Positions 48,733 to 58,098 of a DNA stretch of 64,000 bases are shown piece after piece. The DNA comes from Candidatus Zhuqueibacterota bacterium (lineage in GTDB: Bacteria; Zhuqueibacterota; Zhuqueibacteria; Zhuqueibacterales; Geothermadaptataceae). Under the pieces are notes generated by a model, which searched no databases, was not told where the DNA came from, and saw nothing but the letters and a program-made list of their open reading frames with translations. Each line of letters opens with the position of its first letter. The stretch's first letter is position 1. The translations under genes and the position numbers were made by a program. The DNA lies in NCBI GenBank assembly GCA_030950365.1, contig JAUZRQ010000111.1:1-64000 (forward strand), given 5' to 3'.

Positions 48733-50028
48733 ATGTTTTTGGTGTATAACGAAAAAAAGAGTAAAACGCTCCCCCGCGATGCGATCGGAGCGCGTAAGAC
48801 CATTGCGTATCTGTTTTATAGCTTTCCGCGCTATACCGAATCGTATGCGTATCGTGAGGTGCTGCAGCTCGATAAACTGGGCCTGGATATGGCGCTGTTT
48901 GCGTTGCGGCGTGAACCGCCGGGCCCTGTGCCCAATGAGGCGGTACAGCTCCTGGAAAAGACGGCCTATTTGCAACGGATGCCGCTTCCGCGCAAGCTGG
49001 CGTACCATGTGGCCGTGTTCGTCAGGCATCCTTTTCGGTATGTACTGGCCTTTTTGAAGCAGATGCTGTTTGCCGGCCAAAATCCGCTATTGTTCTGGCG
49101 CAACTGGCGCGTATTCTGGATCGGTGTCGTTTTGGGTCGCAAGCTGTATCGACGCGGACTCGAGCATTTGCATATTCATCATGCGCAGACCATTACGGCG
49201 GTCGGTTATGTTGCCTCTCAGATTGCGCGCATTCCGTTCAGCATTATGATGTATGGCAAAGACCTGCTGTCGCTGAAACGGGATGCGCGAGCTGCATTGC
49301 GAAAGGCCGAATTTGTCCTATGCTTCAATGAAGCACATAAAGAAACCCTTCTGGATCACATTCCCGGCCTGCCTCAATCCAGGATTCATGTGCTGCATCC
49401 AGGAGTGGATACGGATGTGTTCAAGCCGGTGGATGAAAAAAAAGAATCGTTGTTTCAATACCGGCTGGTGACCGTGACGCAACTGGCGCCGAACCGCGGA
49501 CTGGAAGCGTTTTTGACATGCTGCAAAATTCTAGATGCCCGTCACGTGGATTTCGAAGCGATCATCATCGGGGAAGGGCCGGATCGGCAAAAGCTGCAGG
49601 AAACGGCCAACCGCTATCGATTGAATCATCGCGTGCGTTTTTCCGGGGCTCGGAGGATGGAGGAGATTATCGAGATCATGGGCAGGGCAGACCTGTTTGT
49701 GCTGCCCCTGCCCAGAACTCGTGAGAACGATTACGAATCCACGCCCATGGCGCTGCTGGAGGCCATGGCCATGGGGATTCCGGTGGTGACCACGGAAATC
49801 GAAGGCATCCGCGAGCTGGTGGATGAATCCACCGGCCGCTTGCTGGATGAGCCAGAACCGGTGGCGCTGGCGGATGTCATTGAAGAATTGCTAATGCAAG
49901 GTGTGGTACGCGAGGAGATGGGACGCCAGGCCCGCCTCCGCATTCAAAGACAGTATCAACTGGAAAAAACTTCACGGCAGCTCATTCGCCTGTTCAGCAT
50001 CGATCCCAAGAAAATGGAGCCGTATTAA
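48733..50028 (+). CDS. GT4-family glycosyltransferase
   Basis: A 431-residue GT-B fold enzyme. The C-terminal half shows the sugar-nucleotide binding plan LVTVTQLAPNRGLEAFL, IIGEGPDRQKLQETA, and the ExxxxxxxE-type motif ESTPMALLEAMAMG. The N-terminal acceptor half is less conserved (YSFPRYTESYAYREV). ATG at 48733 is preferred to an upstream GTG. It lies directly after the asparagine-synthetase homologue and is followed by a strong terminator, marking the end of the transcript. It probably adds a sugar during exopolysaccharide or lipid-linked glycan assembly. Confidence 0.85.
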   Translation: MFLVYNEKKSKTLPRDAIGARKTIAYLFYSFPRYTESYAYREVLQLDKLGLDMALFALRREPPGPVPNEAVQLLEKTAYLQRMPLPRKLAYHVAVFVRHPFRYVLAFLKQMLFAGQNPLLFWRNWRVFWIGVVLGRKLYRRGLEHLHIHHAQTITAVGYVASQIARIPFSIMMYGKDLLSLKRDARAALRKAEFVLCFNEAHKETLLDHIPGLPQSRIHVLHPGVDTDVFKPVDEKKESLFQYRLVTVTQLAPNRGLEAFLTCCKILDARHVDFEAIIIGEGPDRQKLQETANRYRLNHRVRFSGARRMEEIIEIMGRADLFVLPLPRTRENDYESTPMALLEAMAMGIPVVTTEIEGIRELVDESTGRLLDEPEPVALADVIEELLMQGVVREEMGRQARLRIQRQYQLEKTSRQLIRLFSIDPKKMEPY

Positions 50029-50095
50029 GTGTCACGCAATCAGGTAGATAGACTCGCAATTGCATGGGATGAATGGGGGGAGGGGATGCAACCAG

Positions 50096-50120
50096 GGCCG
50101 TCTCAATGACGGCCTTTTTT
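50096..50120 (+). terminator. intrinsic terminator of the glycan island
   Basis: GGCCGTC, loop TCAAT, GACGGCC, followed by six T. It lies 68 bases after the glycosyltransferase stop. Confidence 0.85.
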
Positions 50121-50153
50121 AATTGCGTTGAAATAAGGAGCCGATCTCTAAAG

Positions 50154-50191
50154 GAACCACAGATTGCACAGATTTTCACAGATTTCATGTG
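50154..50191. repeat. CACAGATT tandem phrase
   Basis: ACCACAGATTGCACAGATTT then TCACAGATTTC: three near-repeats of CACAGATT in a non-coding gap, related in style to the CACGGATGA phrases in the 6289-6978 gap. Confidence 0.5.
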
Positions 50192-50204
50192 TGGGAAGAA
50201 AACG

Positions 50205-50248
50205 AGATTGCCTCGTCTTCGCCTGTTGGCGGCTCCTCGCAATGACGG
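50205..50248. repeat. second copy of the AGATTGCxTCGTC...CGCAATG phrase
   Basis: Matches 39127-39161 in order and spacing of the shared blocks, with a longer middle. Non-coding. Confidence 0.4.
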
Positions 50249-50335
50249 CGCTATTTTGCGGCTTTGCGTGAGCTGACTTTTCCCACGCTTTCTGCGCCGC
50301 TGCGGGAGAATGAGAAGCTCAGCTTCTGAAATTCG

Positions 50336-50364
50336 TTCCGTCCCAAATTGGATTTGGGACGGAA
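50336..50364. repeat. 13-bp perfect inverted repeat, relative of the 32036 palindrome
   Basis: TTCCGTCCCAAAT, loop TGG, ATTTGGGACGGAA. The arms share the CCCAA/TTGGG core and the preceding ATTC-TTCC context with the palindrome at 32036-32074. A shorter inverted repeat AGAAGCT/AGCTTCT precedes it at 50313-50327. No T-run follows on either strand. Confidence 0.7.
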
Positions 50365-50391
50365 AACAAAATGGCTGATCGATGCATTGAA

Positions 50392-51342
50392 TCACGGCTG
50401 AAAATCCACCAGCAACGCATCGATATCTTGCAATATTTCGGGCGTAAGTTTGGCTTCAGCAGCGGCGGCGTTTTCCATGGCCTGTTGCGCATTGCGTGCG
50501 CCGACAATGGCCGAGGTGATGACGGGCTGCGCCAGCACCCAGGCAATGGCCAATTGCGCTAGAGTGAGATTTTTGCGTTCTGCTATCGGCCGCAGTTGGT
50601 CCACCAGCTTTTGCACCCTGGAATATTTAGGCTCCTTGAAGAATTCGCTTTTGTGCCGCCAGTCATCCGGAGCCAGACGTTCTTTGCTGACCTTACCGGT
50701 GAGAAGTCCGGTTTGCAGCGGGCTGTAGGCTACGACGCCGATCTGCTGCTCGCGGCAGTAGGGGAGGATTTCCTTTTCGATTTCCCGCTTGACCATGCTG
50801 TATGGTGGCTGTAGCGACTGCACCGGTGCAATGGCCGCGCAGCGCCGCAACAGCGGCACATCATAGTTACACACACCGATGTAACGCACCTTGCCCTCTT
50901 CCTGCAGGCGCACCAATTCGCCCCAAGAATCTTCCACCGGTACGTTCTGGTCCGGCCAGTGGTGCTGGTATAAATCCACATATTCGGTTTTCAGCCGTTT
51001 CAGGCTGGCATCGATCTCTTTGCGGATGCTCTCCGGATGGAGATTGCGATCGACGCGGCCGCGGTCGTCCCACACCAGGCCGCATTTGGTGGCAATGAAC
51101 ACCTCATCGCGGTTGTAGCCGTCCAGCGCCTGGGCCACGACTTCTTCGGCGTGACCCAGGCCATACACTGGCGCGGTATCGATCCAGTTGATGCCGTTAA
51201 CGAGCGATTGGCGGATGGCGGCAATGGAATCTTCATCGTTTTGCGGTCCCCAACCCCAGTCCCACGGCCCGCCGATGGCCCAGGTGCCGAGACCAATCAC
51301 TGTAATCTCCGGTCCATTTTTACCAAGCTGTCGCGTTTTCAT
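50392..51342 (-). CDS. aldo/keto reductase
   Basis: A 316-residue NADPH-dependent oxidoreductase with a TIM-barrel fold. The catalytic tetrad is D55, Y60 (IDTAPVYGLG), K86 (IATKCG) and H128 (LYQHHWPDQ). The cofactor-binding end is SAIVGARNAQQ. An AGGAGG site precedes the ATG. It follows malQ by 11 bases, so the two may be co-transcribed. Substrate unknown. Confidence 0.92.
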   Translation of the reverse strand: MKTRQLGKNGPEITVIGLGTWAIGGPWDWGWGPQNDEDSIAAIRQSLVNGINWIDTAPVYGLGHAEEVVAQALDGYNRDEVFIATKCGLVWDDRGRVDRNLHPESIRKEIDASLKRLKTEYVDLYQHHWPDQNVPVEDSWGELVRLQEEGKVRYIGVCNYDVPLLRRCAAIAPVQSLQPPYSMVKREIEKEILPYCREQQIGVVAYSPLQTGLLTGKVSKERLAPDDWRHKSEFFKEPKYSRVQKLVDQLRPIAERKNLTLAQLAIAWVLAQPVITSAIVGARNAQQAMENAAAAEAKLTPEILQDIDALLVDFQP

Positions 51343-51353
51343 GGCATCTCCTC

Positions 51354-52898
51354 CTAATCTTGCATCATTTTGCCATCACGTTCAAAAAGTTCCACCAGCT
51401 CTCGCAAACGATGCCGGATTTCCCGGGTCAGCGCTTCGGTGCGGAAGCGCCATTCCCAGTTGCCATCCGGCCGGCCGGGCAGGTTCATGCGTGCTTCGCT
51501 GCCCAGTCCCAACACATCCTGCAGTGGCACGATGGCGGTATTGGCCACCGAACCAAACGCCAGCCGGATGAAGTCCCAATGGATTTCCCGGCCATCGGTA
51601 TTCATGTATTTCTTTGCCCGGGCGCGTTCGGCTTCGATTTCTTCCTGTGTGCGCGTGGATGAATTCAGATCATTACCCTGGAACCAGCCGACGCAGGTAT
51701 CGTTGTCGTGCGTGCCGGTGTACACCACGCAGTTTCGAGGGTAGTTGTGGGGCAGGAAAAAACGCGCATCCTCGCCATCGGCAAAGGCAAATTGCAGCAC
51801 ACGCATGCCCGGGAATTCGAATTGATCGCGCAGGGCGATGACCTCTTCGGTGATCACCCCCAGGTCTTCCGCGATGATCGGCAAGTTACCGATTTCCTGC
51901 TGCAAAACCTCGAAAAAGTGCGCGCCCGGTCCCTTGACCCAGCGGCCATGAATCGCCGTTTCTTCTTCGGCCGGGACTTCCCAGTATGCCTCGAAGCCCC
52001 GAAAATGGTCGATCCGAACGATATCCACCAGATCGAAAATAGCGCGGAAGCGCTGAATCCACCAGGAATAATGTTGCGCTGCCATCACATCCCAGCGGTA
52101 CAGGGGGTTGCCCCAGCGCTGGCCGGTTTCACTGAAATAGTCGGGGGGCACTCCGGCCACCACCAGTGGCTGGCCATTTTCATCGAGATAAAAATAATCC
52201 TGATGCGCCCACACATCGGCGCTATCATGCGCCAGAAAGATGGGAATGTCACCGATGATCTTAATGTTGCGTTCAGCGGCCCGGCGGCGAATGGCTCGCC
52301 ACTGGCGGTAAAACAGAAACTGCTCGAAGCGAATGGCCTCAATTTGCTGCGCCAGCTCGGACCGCCGGGCCTGCAGGGCGTGTGGTTCGCGCCGCACCAG
52401 CTCCGCTGGCCAGTCCGTCCAGGCGCCGCCGCCCTGCTGATCTTTGATGGCCCGGTACAAGGCGTAATCATCCAGCCAATACTGGTAATGATGACAAAAT
52501 TCCTCGAACTCGGCCTTCAGTTCGGGAAAGGAGCCCTGCTGGAAATTGTGAAAGGCCTGCTGCAGGAGCCGGGTTTTGAATGGGATGAGGCGGCCGTAAT
52601 CCACGCGCTTGGCGGGGAAGTCGGGGAGTTGCTGCAGCACCTGTTCGGGCAGCAGCCTATCGCGAATCAGATATTCGATGCTGATCAAAAAAGGATTGCC
52701 GGCAAAGGCCGACAGGGTCTGATACGGACTGTTGCCGTATCCGGTTGGGCCCAGGGGTAAAATTTGCCATAGCCGGATGCCGCTTTCGGCGAGAAAATCG
52801 ATGAAGGTGTCGGCCTGGCTGCCCAGCTCGCCGATGCCATAGATGCCGGGCAGAGACGTCGGGTGCAGCAGTATCCCTGCCTCGCGTGCCAGTCTCAT
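51354..52898 (-). CDS. malQ: 4-alpha-glucanotransferase (amylomaltase)
   Basis: A 514-residue GH77 enzyme that transfers maltooligosaccharide units during glycogen or maltodextrin use. The family opening GILLHPTSLPGIYGIGELG and LWQILPLGPTGYGNSPYQ are complete. Catalytic residues are the aspartate in VRIDHFRGF, the glutamate in IIAEDLGVI and the aspartate in TGTHDNDT. An AAAGGA site precedes the ATG. Confidence 0.97.
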   Translation of the reverse strand: MRLAREAGILLHPTSLPGIYGIGELGSQADTFIDFLAESGIRLWQILPLGPTGYGNSPYQTLSAFAGNPFLISIEYLIRDRLLPEQVLQQLPDFPAKRVDYGRLIPFKTRLLQQAFHNFQQGSFPELKAEFEEFCHHYQYWLDDYALYRAIKDQQGGGAWTDWPAELVRREPHALQARRSELAQQIEAIRFEQFLFYRQWRAIRRRAAERNIKIIGDIPIFLAHDSADVWAHQDYFYLDENGQPLVVAGVPPDYFSETGQRWGNPLYRWDVMAAQHYSWWIQRFRAIFDLVDIVRIDHFRGFEAYWEVPAEEETAIHGRWVKGPGAHFFEVLQQEIGNLPIIAEDLGVITEEVIALRDQFEFPGMRVLQFAFADGEDARFFLPHNYPRNCVVYTGTHDNDTCVGWFQGNDLNSSTRTQEEIEAERARAKKYMNTDGREIHWDFIRLAFGSVANTAIVPLQDVLGLGSEARMNLPGRPDGNWEWRFRTEALTREIRHRLRELVELFERDGKMMQD

Positions 52899-53000
52899 GC
52901 GATCGTCCTTTCACGTTTGATTGAAACCCTGTACCTTGGGGGGAACGTCGGCGGAAACGGCCGAACGGCAATGTTCGTTATCCTGAAAAACAGCCGGATA

Positions 53001-53768
53001 TTAAATAGCCTGAGCGGTTGCTTGCTCGTATTCACCAGCCCACTTCAGATACATGTTGCGCACATCCTCAATGTGCTCGTCCAGGGTTTCGAGGCGCCAG
53101 TGACTCGTATCAATGGGCGGATGAATGTACACGGTGACCTCCCCCGGGCGCACCAGAAGCGAATCCACCGGGCAGAGCTCGCGGGTGCCAGAAAAATACA
53201 TGGGCACGATCGGGTATCCCAGATCGATGGCCATGCGGAAGGCGCCCTTTTTGAACGGGCCGATGGTACCAGGATGTTTGCGGGTTCCCTCCGGAGCAAC
53301 GTACAGCGATAGCTTATGGCGGTGGATCTTTTCGTAGGCGCGGCGCAAAATGGTCACCGCCTTTTCGGAATCCTGGCGTTTGATAAAAATTTGATCGGTA
53401 ATGCGGCCCATGATGAAGAAAAACGGATTGTACTGCAGCTCGTATTTGGCCACGAATCGTACGCGCGGCAGGCCCAGGCCAAGGATAATAAACAGATCGA
53501 TGGTGGAGCTATGATTGGATATGTACACGGCCGGGCCATCGAATGATTCACCGATTTGCACGATATTCATGTGGATGCCGGCGATGCGCAATACGGTCCG
53601 GCCCAAAAAACGGCCGTAGTTTTGAATCACCCAGTTGCGCGCCAGGCCAAGCGTGCCGAGAATCATGCCCGAAACGATGAAGGTGCTCAGGATGAGCAGG
53701 GTGAAGGTGGCCGTTACATTGATGAACAGTCGCAGATACAGATAACTTTTGGAATACTGTTTTGCCAT
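53001..53768 (-). CDS. plsC: 1-acyl-sn-glycerol-3-phosphate acyltransferase
   Basis: A 255-residue membrane enzyme that adds the second acyl chain to make phosphatidic acid. An N-terminal helix (about 12-40) is followed by the HX4D motif H86-D91 (NHSSTID) and the substrate motif PEGTRKHPG. It is oriented with malQ but more than 100 bases from it. Confidence 0.92.
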   Translation of the reverse strand: MAKQYSKSYLYLRLFINVTATFTLLILSTFIVSGMILGTLGLARNWVIQNYGRFLGRTVLRIAGIHMNIVQIGESFDGPAVYISNHSSTIDLFIILGLGLPRVRFVAKYELQYNPFFFIMGRITDQIFIKRQDSEKAVTILRRAYEKIHRHKLSLYVAPEGTRKHPGTIGPFKKGAFRMAIDLGYPIVPMYFSGTRELCPVDSLLVRPGEVTVYIHPPIDTSHWRLETLDEHIEDVRNMYLKWAGEYEQATAQAI

Positions 53769-53995
53769 ATTCTGGATTTGATAAAATTGTCGGTTATTTC
53801 AAATCCCGGTCAGGTGCCTCGCCCGTTGCCATAAACCTGGCGCAGCGTGGTTTCTGCCCCGGGAGGCGTTCTGATGGTTTGCCGCTTCACATTGGCGGGC
53901 AGAAAAGCCACATGCCAGAAAGAACCGGGACCGTCTCATGATAAAATGGGAATTCATCGATAGCCACATGCTGATGGGGTGCCGGCAGCGTCGGG

Positions 53996-55681
53996 TTATT
54001 TCTTTTTCTGGTTTTCCTGCTGCAAAGCCGCTGCCAGCAAAGCCCCGAATTCGGTGATTTGCTTCGGCCGGTTCGGTTTCACCGGTGCGGATTTGGGCGC
54101 CTTGCCTTTAGATTTGGACTTGGTTCGGCGCGCCTTCACCTGTGCCTCGTATTGCTGCGCATCCAATTCCGGCATCAGGGCTAGTCGCCGCTTATCCGGC
54201 GCGATGTTGGCAATTTTGAACCGGTGTTTCGAGCCCATGGGAAAGGCCTTTGTGGGCTTTTTGTAGCCCATTTTCTTCAACGCCGAAAATGGCACCAGTC
54301 CGGTGAGGCCCGGCTCCACCTCGGCCAGCAGGCCAAAATTGGTCATTCCGTCCACTTTGGCCTCGATGACATCATCGATGTGATATTTTTCGTGAATGGT
54401 TTCCCAGGGATCGTGCGACGGTAATTCACGCTGCGTCAGTTGCAGCCGCTTTTGCACCGGATCCAGCGAACGAATCCAGCCTTCAATTTCGTTGCCGACA
54501 TCGTACTCGGGTTGGTTGTACTGCGCGCCAGAACGGATCTGCGAAATATGCAACAAGCCTTCGATGCCCGGCTGCAATTCTACAAAAATGCCAAAATCGG
54601 TTTTGCGTTTGATTTTGCCTTTGAACGGATCGCCGGGTTTAGCCTGCTCGGCAAATTCCTGCCACATTTCCTCATGCAACGATTTCATCGAAAGCGAAAT
54701 GCGCTGGCTTTCCGGCGCCAGCTTGATGACCCGCGCGCGCACCTCCTGACCGACCTTCAGTACCTCTGACGGATGTTCGATGAAATTCTCACTGATTTCG
54801 GAAATGTGCACCAGCCCTTCGACACCGCCGAGATCGATGAACGCGCCGAAGCTGTGCAACGAGGCGACTTTGCCCTCAACCACATCGCCAACTTTCAGCC
54901 GGTCAAAGATTTCGCTGGCTTTTTCTTCGGCCTCTTCCTGTTGCCAGTCGCTGCGTGAAAGTACAAACTTGTTGGCATTCGGCTGATATTCCAGAATTTT
55001 GAACGTGAAGGTTTTGTCCACCGCCTCATCGGGATTTTCATTCGATTGCCGGTCCAGCTTACCGGTGGGCAAGAATGCCATTTCGCCGCCCACGTCCACG
55101 CGAAAACCGCCGTTGACTTTCTCAACGATTTTCCCCACCACCGGAATGCCGGTTTTGTAGGCGGCTTCGATGGCCATGCGGTTGGCCATCTCCGGCTGCA
55201 GCACCCGTGCCAGGCGCAGGGTCGGCTCGGTTTCTACGATCACGCCTTCCACTTCATCGCCGACGCCCTGGCCGTCCAGCTCGCGCACCAGCAACGTGGC
55301 CTCGGATTTGGCGCCGCAATCGACAATGGCCACATCATCATGGATGGCCAATATCTTGCCTTTGACGCGATCTCCCACCCGGGGCGAGTATAGCTCCAGA
55401 TTCTCCTCGACTGCGCTGGCGAACTCACCGGCGTCCGCGGGGGCATCATCGACGCTGGCGGTCTCCTGTGACGCAGCTTCTTCTAATGCGGCTTCCGACG
55501 CTTTGGTCGCCTGGCTTGCGGCTTCCTGAGGCTCGGCCTGAAAAGGCTCAGGCTGAGCGGTTTGCGGGTCTTGCAATTCCTGCTTGACTGCGTCTGATGT
55601 ATCCACGTCCTGATGGTTGATTTCGGAATTCACGGGGTCCTGATCATTGGGTTGAGTCGTCATCTTGTCATCGGTCACCAT
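53996..55681 (-). CDS. rpsA: multi-S1-domain RNA-binding protein (ribosomal protein S1-like)
   Basis: A 561-residue protein with an acidic, Glu/Gln/Ala-rich leader of about 95 residues and five S1 domains in succession from about residue 97 to 500. The clearest cores are VEGKVASLHSFGAFIDLG, FKGKIKRKTDFGIFVELQ and EAKVDGMTNFGLLAEVEP. A basic, lysine-rich tail ends it. Bacterial S1 delivers mRNA to the 30S subunit, but this could be an S1-like accessory protein, so the symbol is tentative. Confidence 0.7.
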   Translation of the reverse strand: MVTDDKMTTQPNDQDPVNSEINHQDVDTSDAVKQELQDPQTAQPEPFQAEPQEAASQATKASEAALEEAASQETASVDDAPADAGEFASAVEENLELYSPRVGDRVKGKILAIHDDVAIVDCGAKSEATLLVRELDGQGVGDEVEGVIVETEPTLRLARVLQPEMANRMAIEAAYKTGIPVVGKIVEKVNGGFRVDVGGEMAFLPTGKLDRQSNENPDEAVDKTFTFKILEYQPNANKFVLSRSDWQQEEAEEKASEIFDRLKVGDVVEGKVASLHSFGAFIDLGGVEGLVHISEISENFIEHPSEVLKVGQEVRARVIKLAPESQRISLSMKSLHEEMWQEFAEQAKPGDPFKGKIKRKTDFGIFVELQPGIEGLLHISQIRSGAQYNQPEYDVGNEIEGWIRSLDPVQKRLQLTQRELPSHDPWETIHEKYHIDDVIEAKVDGMTNFGLLAEVEPGLTGLVPFSALKKMGYKKPTKAFPMGSKHRFKIANIAPDKRRLALMPELDAQQYEAQVKARRTKSKSKGKAPKSAPVKPNRPKQITEFGALLAAALQQENQKKK

Positions 55682-55758
55682 AAACCATCACCTGTTTGGG
55701 TTCGAAACTCATCAGGCCCGGCGGCCTGGTTGCTTCACCTGTTGTTTCGGCGTTTGTC

Positions 55759-57552
55759 TTAGATTTCCTGCAAAGTGTATTTGCGTCCTTTGTTGACCTT
55801 CTTCAAATAATCCAGCAGAGGCGCAAAATATTCCAGCATGGGTTTGGCTGTCAGGTCTTCGCCCGTGGTTTCACGCAGCAGCTCGCGCCAGTCCCGCGTG
55901 GCTCCGGGCTGCATGATCTTCTTCAAGAAATCGCCAACCGCTTTGTTGCCATAGTAATTGGTGGCGTGCGGATCCTGATTCAGGATATTTTTGGCAATGT
56001 AATTGTGCAATTGGAACAAAATGACGTAGGAAATGGCGTAATCGTAATACTGCGCGGCATCATCGGTGATATGCGTTTTGGAAGCCGGATCGCAGTACTC
56101 CTCGCCGCGCGGCGATGGCGGCACAATGCCCTGATACGTTTTCTTCAGTTCCCACCATTTGCGGTTGAATTGATCCGCAGGCAGGTCGTTGGCGTATAGT
56201 TCATACTCGAATTCGGTCATCACCCCGGCCGACCAGGGAATGAACACGATGTAGTTGAGCGCTTCTTTCAGCAGCGTTCGCATTTCATCGGTTTGTGCAT
56301 CGGCCGGCAACAGATCGAGATGGGCCAGAAACGGCTTTTGCATGGCGGCGAGGCCGAGTAAACTGCCCATGCCTTCATGAAACGCCCGGTTCGCGCCTTC
56401 GCGAAGCAGGATCGGCACTTCGGGTCGGCTGTATTCGAGGAAATAGTAAATATGACCGAGCTCGTGGTGCACGGTTTCGTACCACTCGGCGTTTGGCACC
56501 ACGCTCATCAGGCAGCGCACATCGCGCTCGAGATCCATGTGCCAGGCCGAAGCATGGTTGTTCTTTTTGTAATCGGCATCTGGAGGCAGGGGATAGAGGC
56601 TCGACTTTTTCCAAAAGCTCTGCGGCAGCGGCTCGAAGCCAACACTGACGTAGAAACGCTCTCCCTGTTTAACCAACCATTCGGCGGTTTTGGTTTTCAG
56701 GGCGCTGTCCAGATCAAGGCCCTCGACTTTGACCATCGCGGTCCAGTCCTGCCCCCAGCGGTTGGGCAGCCAGTGCGCCGGCAGCATGTCCGGCACCTTT
56801 TTCAGGCCGTATTTTTTTGCCAGCTCGTAGCGCGCATAGGTATGCAGTTCACGGTACAGCGGCCGGATTTCCCGGTTTAGCCGACGCATCAGTTCGAGCA
56901 TCTCGACAGTGGTCATGCCGTAATCCGACACCTGGTAGGAAAAATAATCGTCGTATCCCAACGCCTGTACGGTTTTATTGCGCAGCGCCTGCAGCTTCAC
57001 CATGCCATCCCGCAAAGGCCTGCCCACCTCTTTGCTGGCTTCCCAGGCTTTGAGGCGCCGTGACGGCCGGGTTTCGTTTTTGAGGATGTCGTCGATGTCG
57101 TTGGTAGAAACCGATTTCCCGCCGATGCGGAAATCGAATCCGAACAGCTTTTTGACCTGCTCGGTCTCGACTTTGATTTTTTCTTTGACCAGATCGGCCA
57201 CGGTTTGCGGATTTTCCGCCGCCTGGTACAGGATTTTTTCCAGTTGACGAACCTGCAACGGTTCGAGCCGATCCTTGCGCTCGAGAAAATAGCGTGCCTT
57301 TTCGATGTTTTCGGTGCTGCCAGTAAAAGCGGCCAGGGCCTCTTTGGCGGCCCGGGCGGCGGCCTGAATGGTGGTATCGCCTTCAATAATCATCGTATTG
57401 GCTTTCCACTCGGCTTCGGCGGCTTTGTATTGCAGGTCTTTGTAGGTTTGCGTGTAGTCATCGAGGAAGGCTTGCGCCTGACGCGACACCTCGTTTTTGC
57501 CGCTGCAGGCGAGGAGAAGGGGAATCAAGGCCATTGCCAAAAACGATCTCAT
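55759..57552 (-). CDS. M2-family (ACE-like) zinc metallopeptidase, lipoprotein
   Basis: A 597-residue dipeptidyl carboxypeptidase-type enzyme with a lipoprotein signal (LLLAC, cysteine 16), so it is exported and lipid-anchored. The zinc site is H363-E-L-G-H367 with the third ligand E393 in FHEGMG, matching the spacing of angiotensin-converting enzyme apart from two extra residues. A GGAGGG site lies directly before the ATG. It probably trims dipeptides from extracytoplasmic peptides. Confidence 0.92.
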   Translation of the reverse strand: MRSFLAMALIPLLLACSGKNEVSRQAQAFLDDYTQTYKDLQYKAAEAEWKANTMIIEGDTTIQAAARAAKEALAAFTGSTENIEKARYFLERKDRLEPLQVRQLEKILYQAAENPQTVADLVKEKIKVETEQVKKLFGFDFRIGGKSVSTNDIDDILKNETRPSRRLKAWEASKEVGRPLRDGMVKLQALRNKTVQALGYDDYFSYQVSDYGMTTVEMLELMRRLNREIRPLYRELHTYARYELAKKYGLKKVPDMLPAHWLPNRWGQDWTAMVKVEGLDLDSALKTKTAEWLVKQGERFYVSVGFEPLPQSFWKKSSLYPLPPDADYKKNNHASAWHMDLERDVRCLMSVVPNAEWYETVHHELGHIYYFLEYSRPEVPILLREGANRAFHEGMGSLLGLAAMQKPFLAHLDLLPADAQTDEMRTLLKEALNYIVFIPWSAGVMTEFEYELYANDLPADQFNRKWWELKKTYQGIVPPSPRGEEYCDPASKTHITDDAAQYYDYAISYVILFQLHNYIAKNILNQDPHATNYYGNKAVGDFLKKIMQPGATRDWRELLRETTGEDLTAKPMLEYFAPLLDYLKKVNKGRKYTLQEI

Positions 57553-57928
57553 CGTGTCCCTCCGTAAAAATAAATCATGATCCGCCGGGCGGTGCGGCTC
57601 CGATCGTCCCCCAATGGTAGCATGACAAAAGCACTAACCATAGTTCTACGCCTGTTTCTTTCCTGCACCGTGCCCACGCTGAACGCGGCGCACCAATCGT
57701 GTTGCGTTTTGCAAACACCAAAGGGGCTATTCCGCGACATTTTCGCACAATCGGCCAAAATTAGCCGCTGCGGAACCCTTTTCGTAACCTCAAGTTTTCA
57801 TACAAGATATACACAGAAAGGCAAAACATCCAATCCGTAGGGAAGAATCCTTACCAATATATCATTTGCGCTGAAAATGTCAAGCGATTCAGACATCAAG
57901 TTGTCGATTCTTTGGAGTTTGCCCGCAG
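57553..57928. other. gap between the peptidase promoter and the dsbD terminator
   Basis: No gene is supported. A plus-strand 87-codon frame at 57577-57840 has no family resemblance. Confidence 0.5.
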
Positions 57929-57968
57929 AAAAAAAAACACCAGGCACCTCGAAGGTGCCTGGTGTTTT
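57929..57968 (-). terminator. strong intrinsic terminator of dsbD
   Basis: The arms (57934-57949 and 57953-57968) are 16-base perfect reverse complements with a three-base loop. On the minus strand the stem is followed by nine T, so it ends the dsbD transcript about 130 bases after the stop. The plus strand has only four T. Confidence 0.9.
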
Positions 57969-58098
57969 GCAGAAAGTTTAAGCGCTTTTCAGTTTCCGAT
58001 TGCCGCCGCTTTTGGGAATCAAAGATTTTTCCTGATCCATTCGCAAACCAATTGGAATGAGCCGGCACAGCAAAGAGAAACTGCAGTGTGAACCGCAA

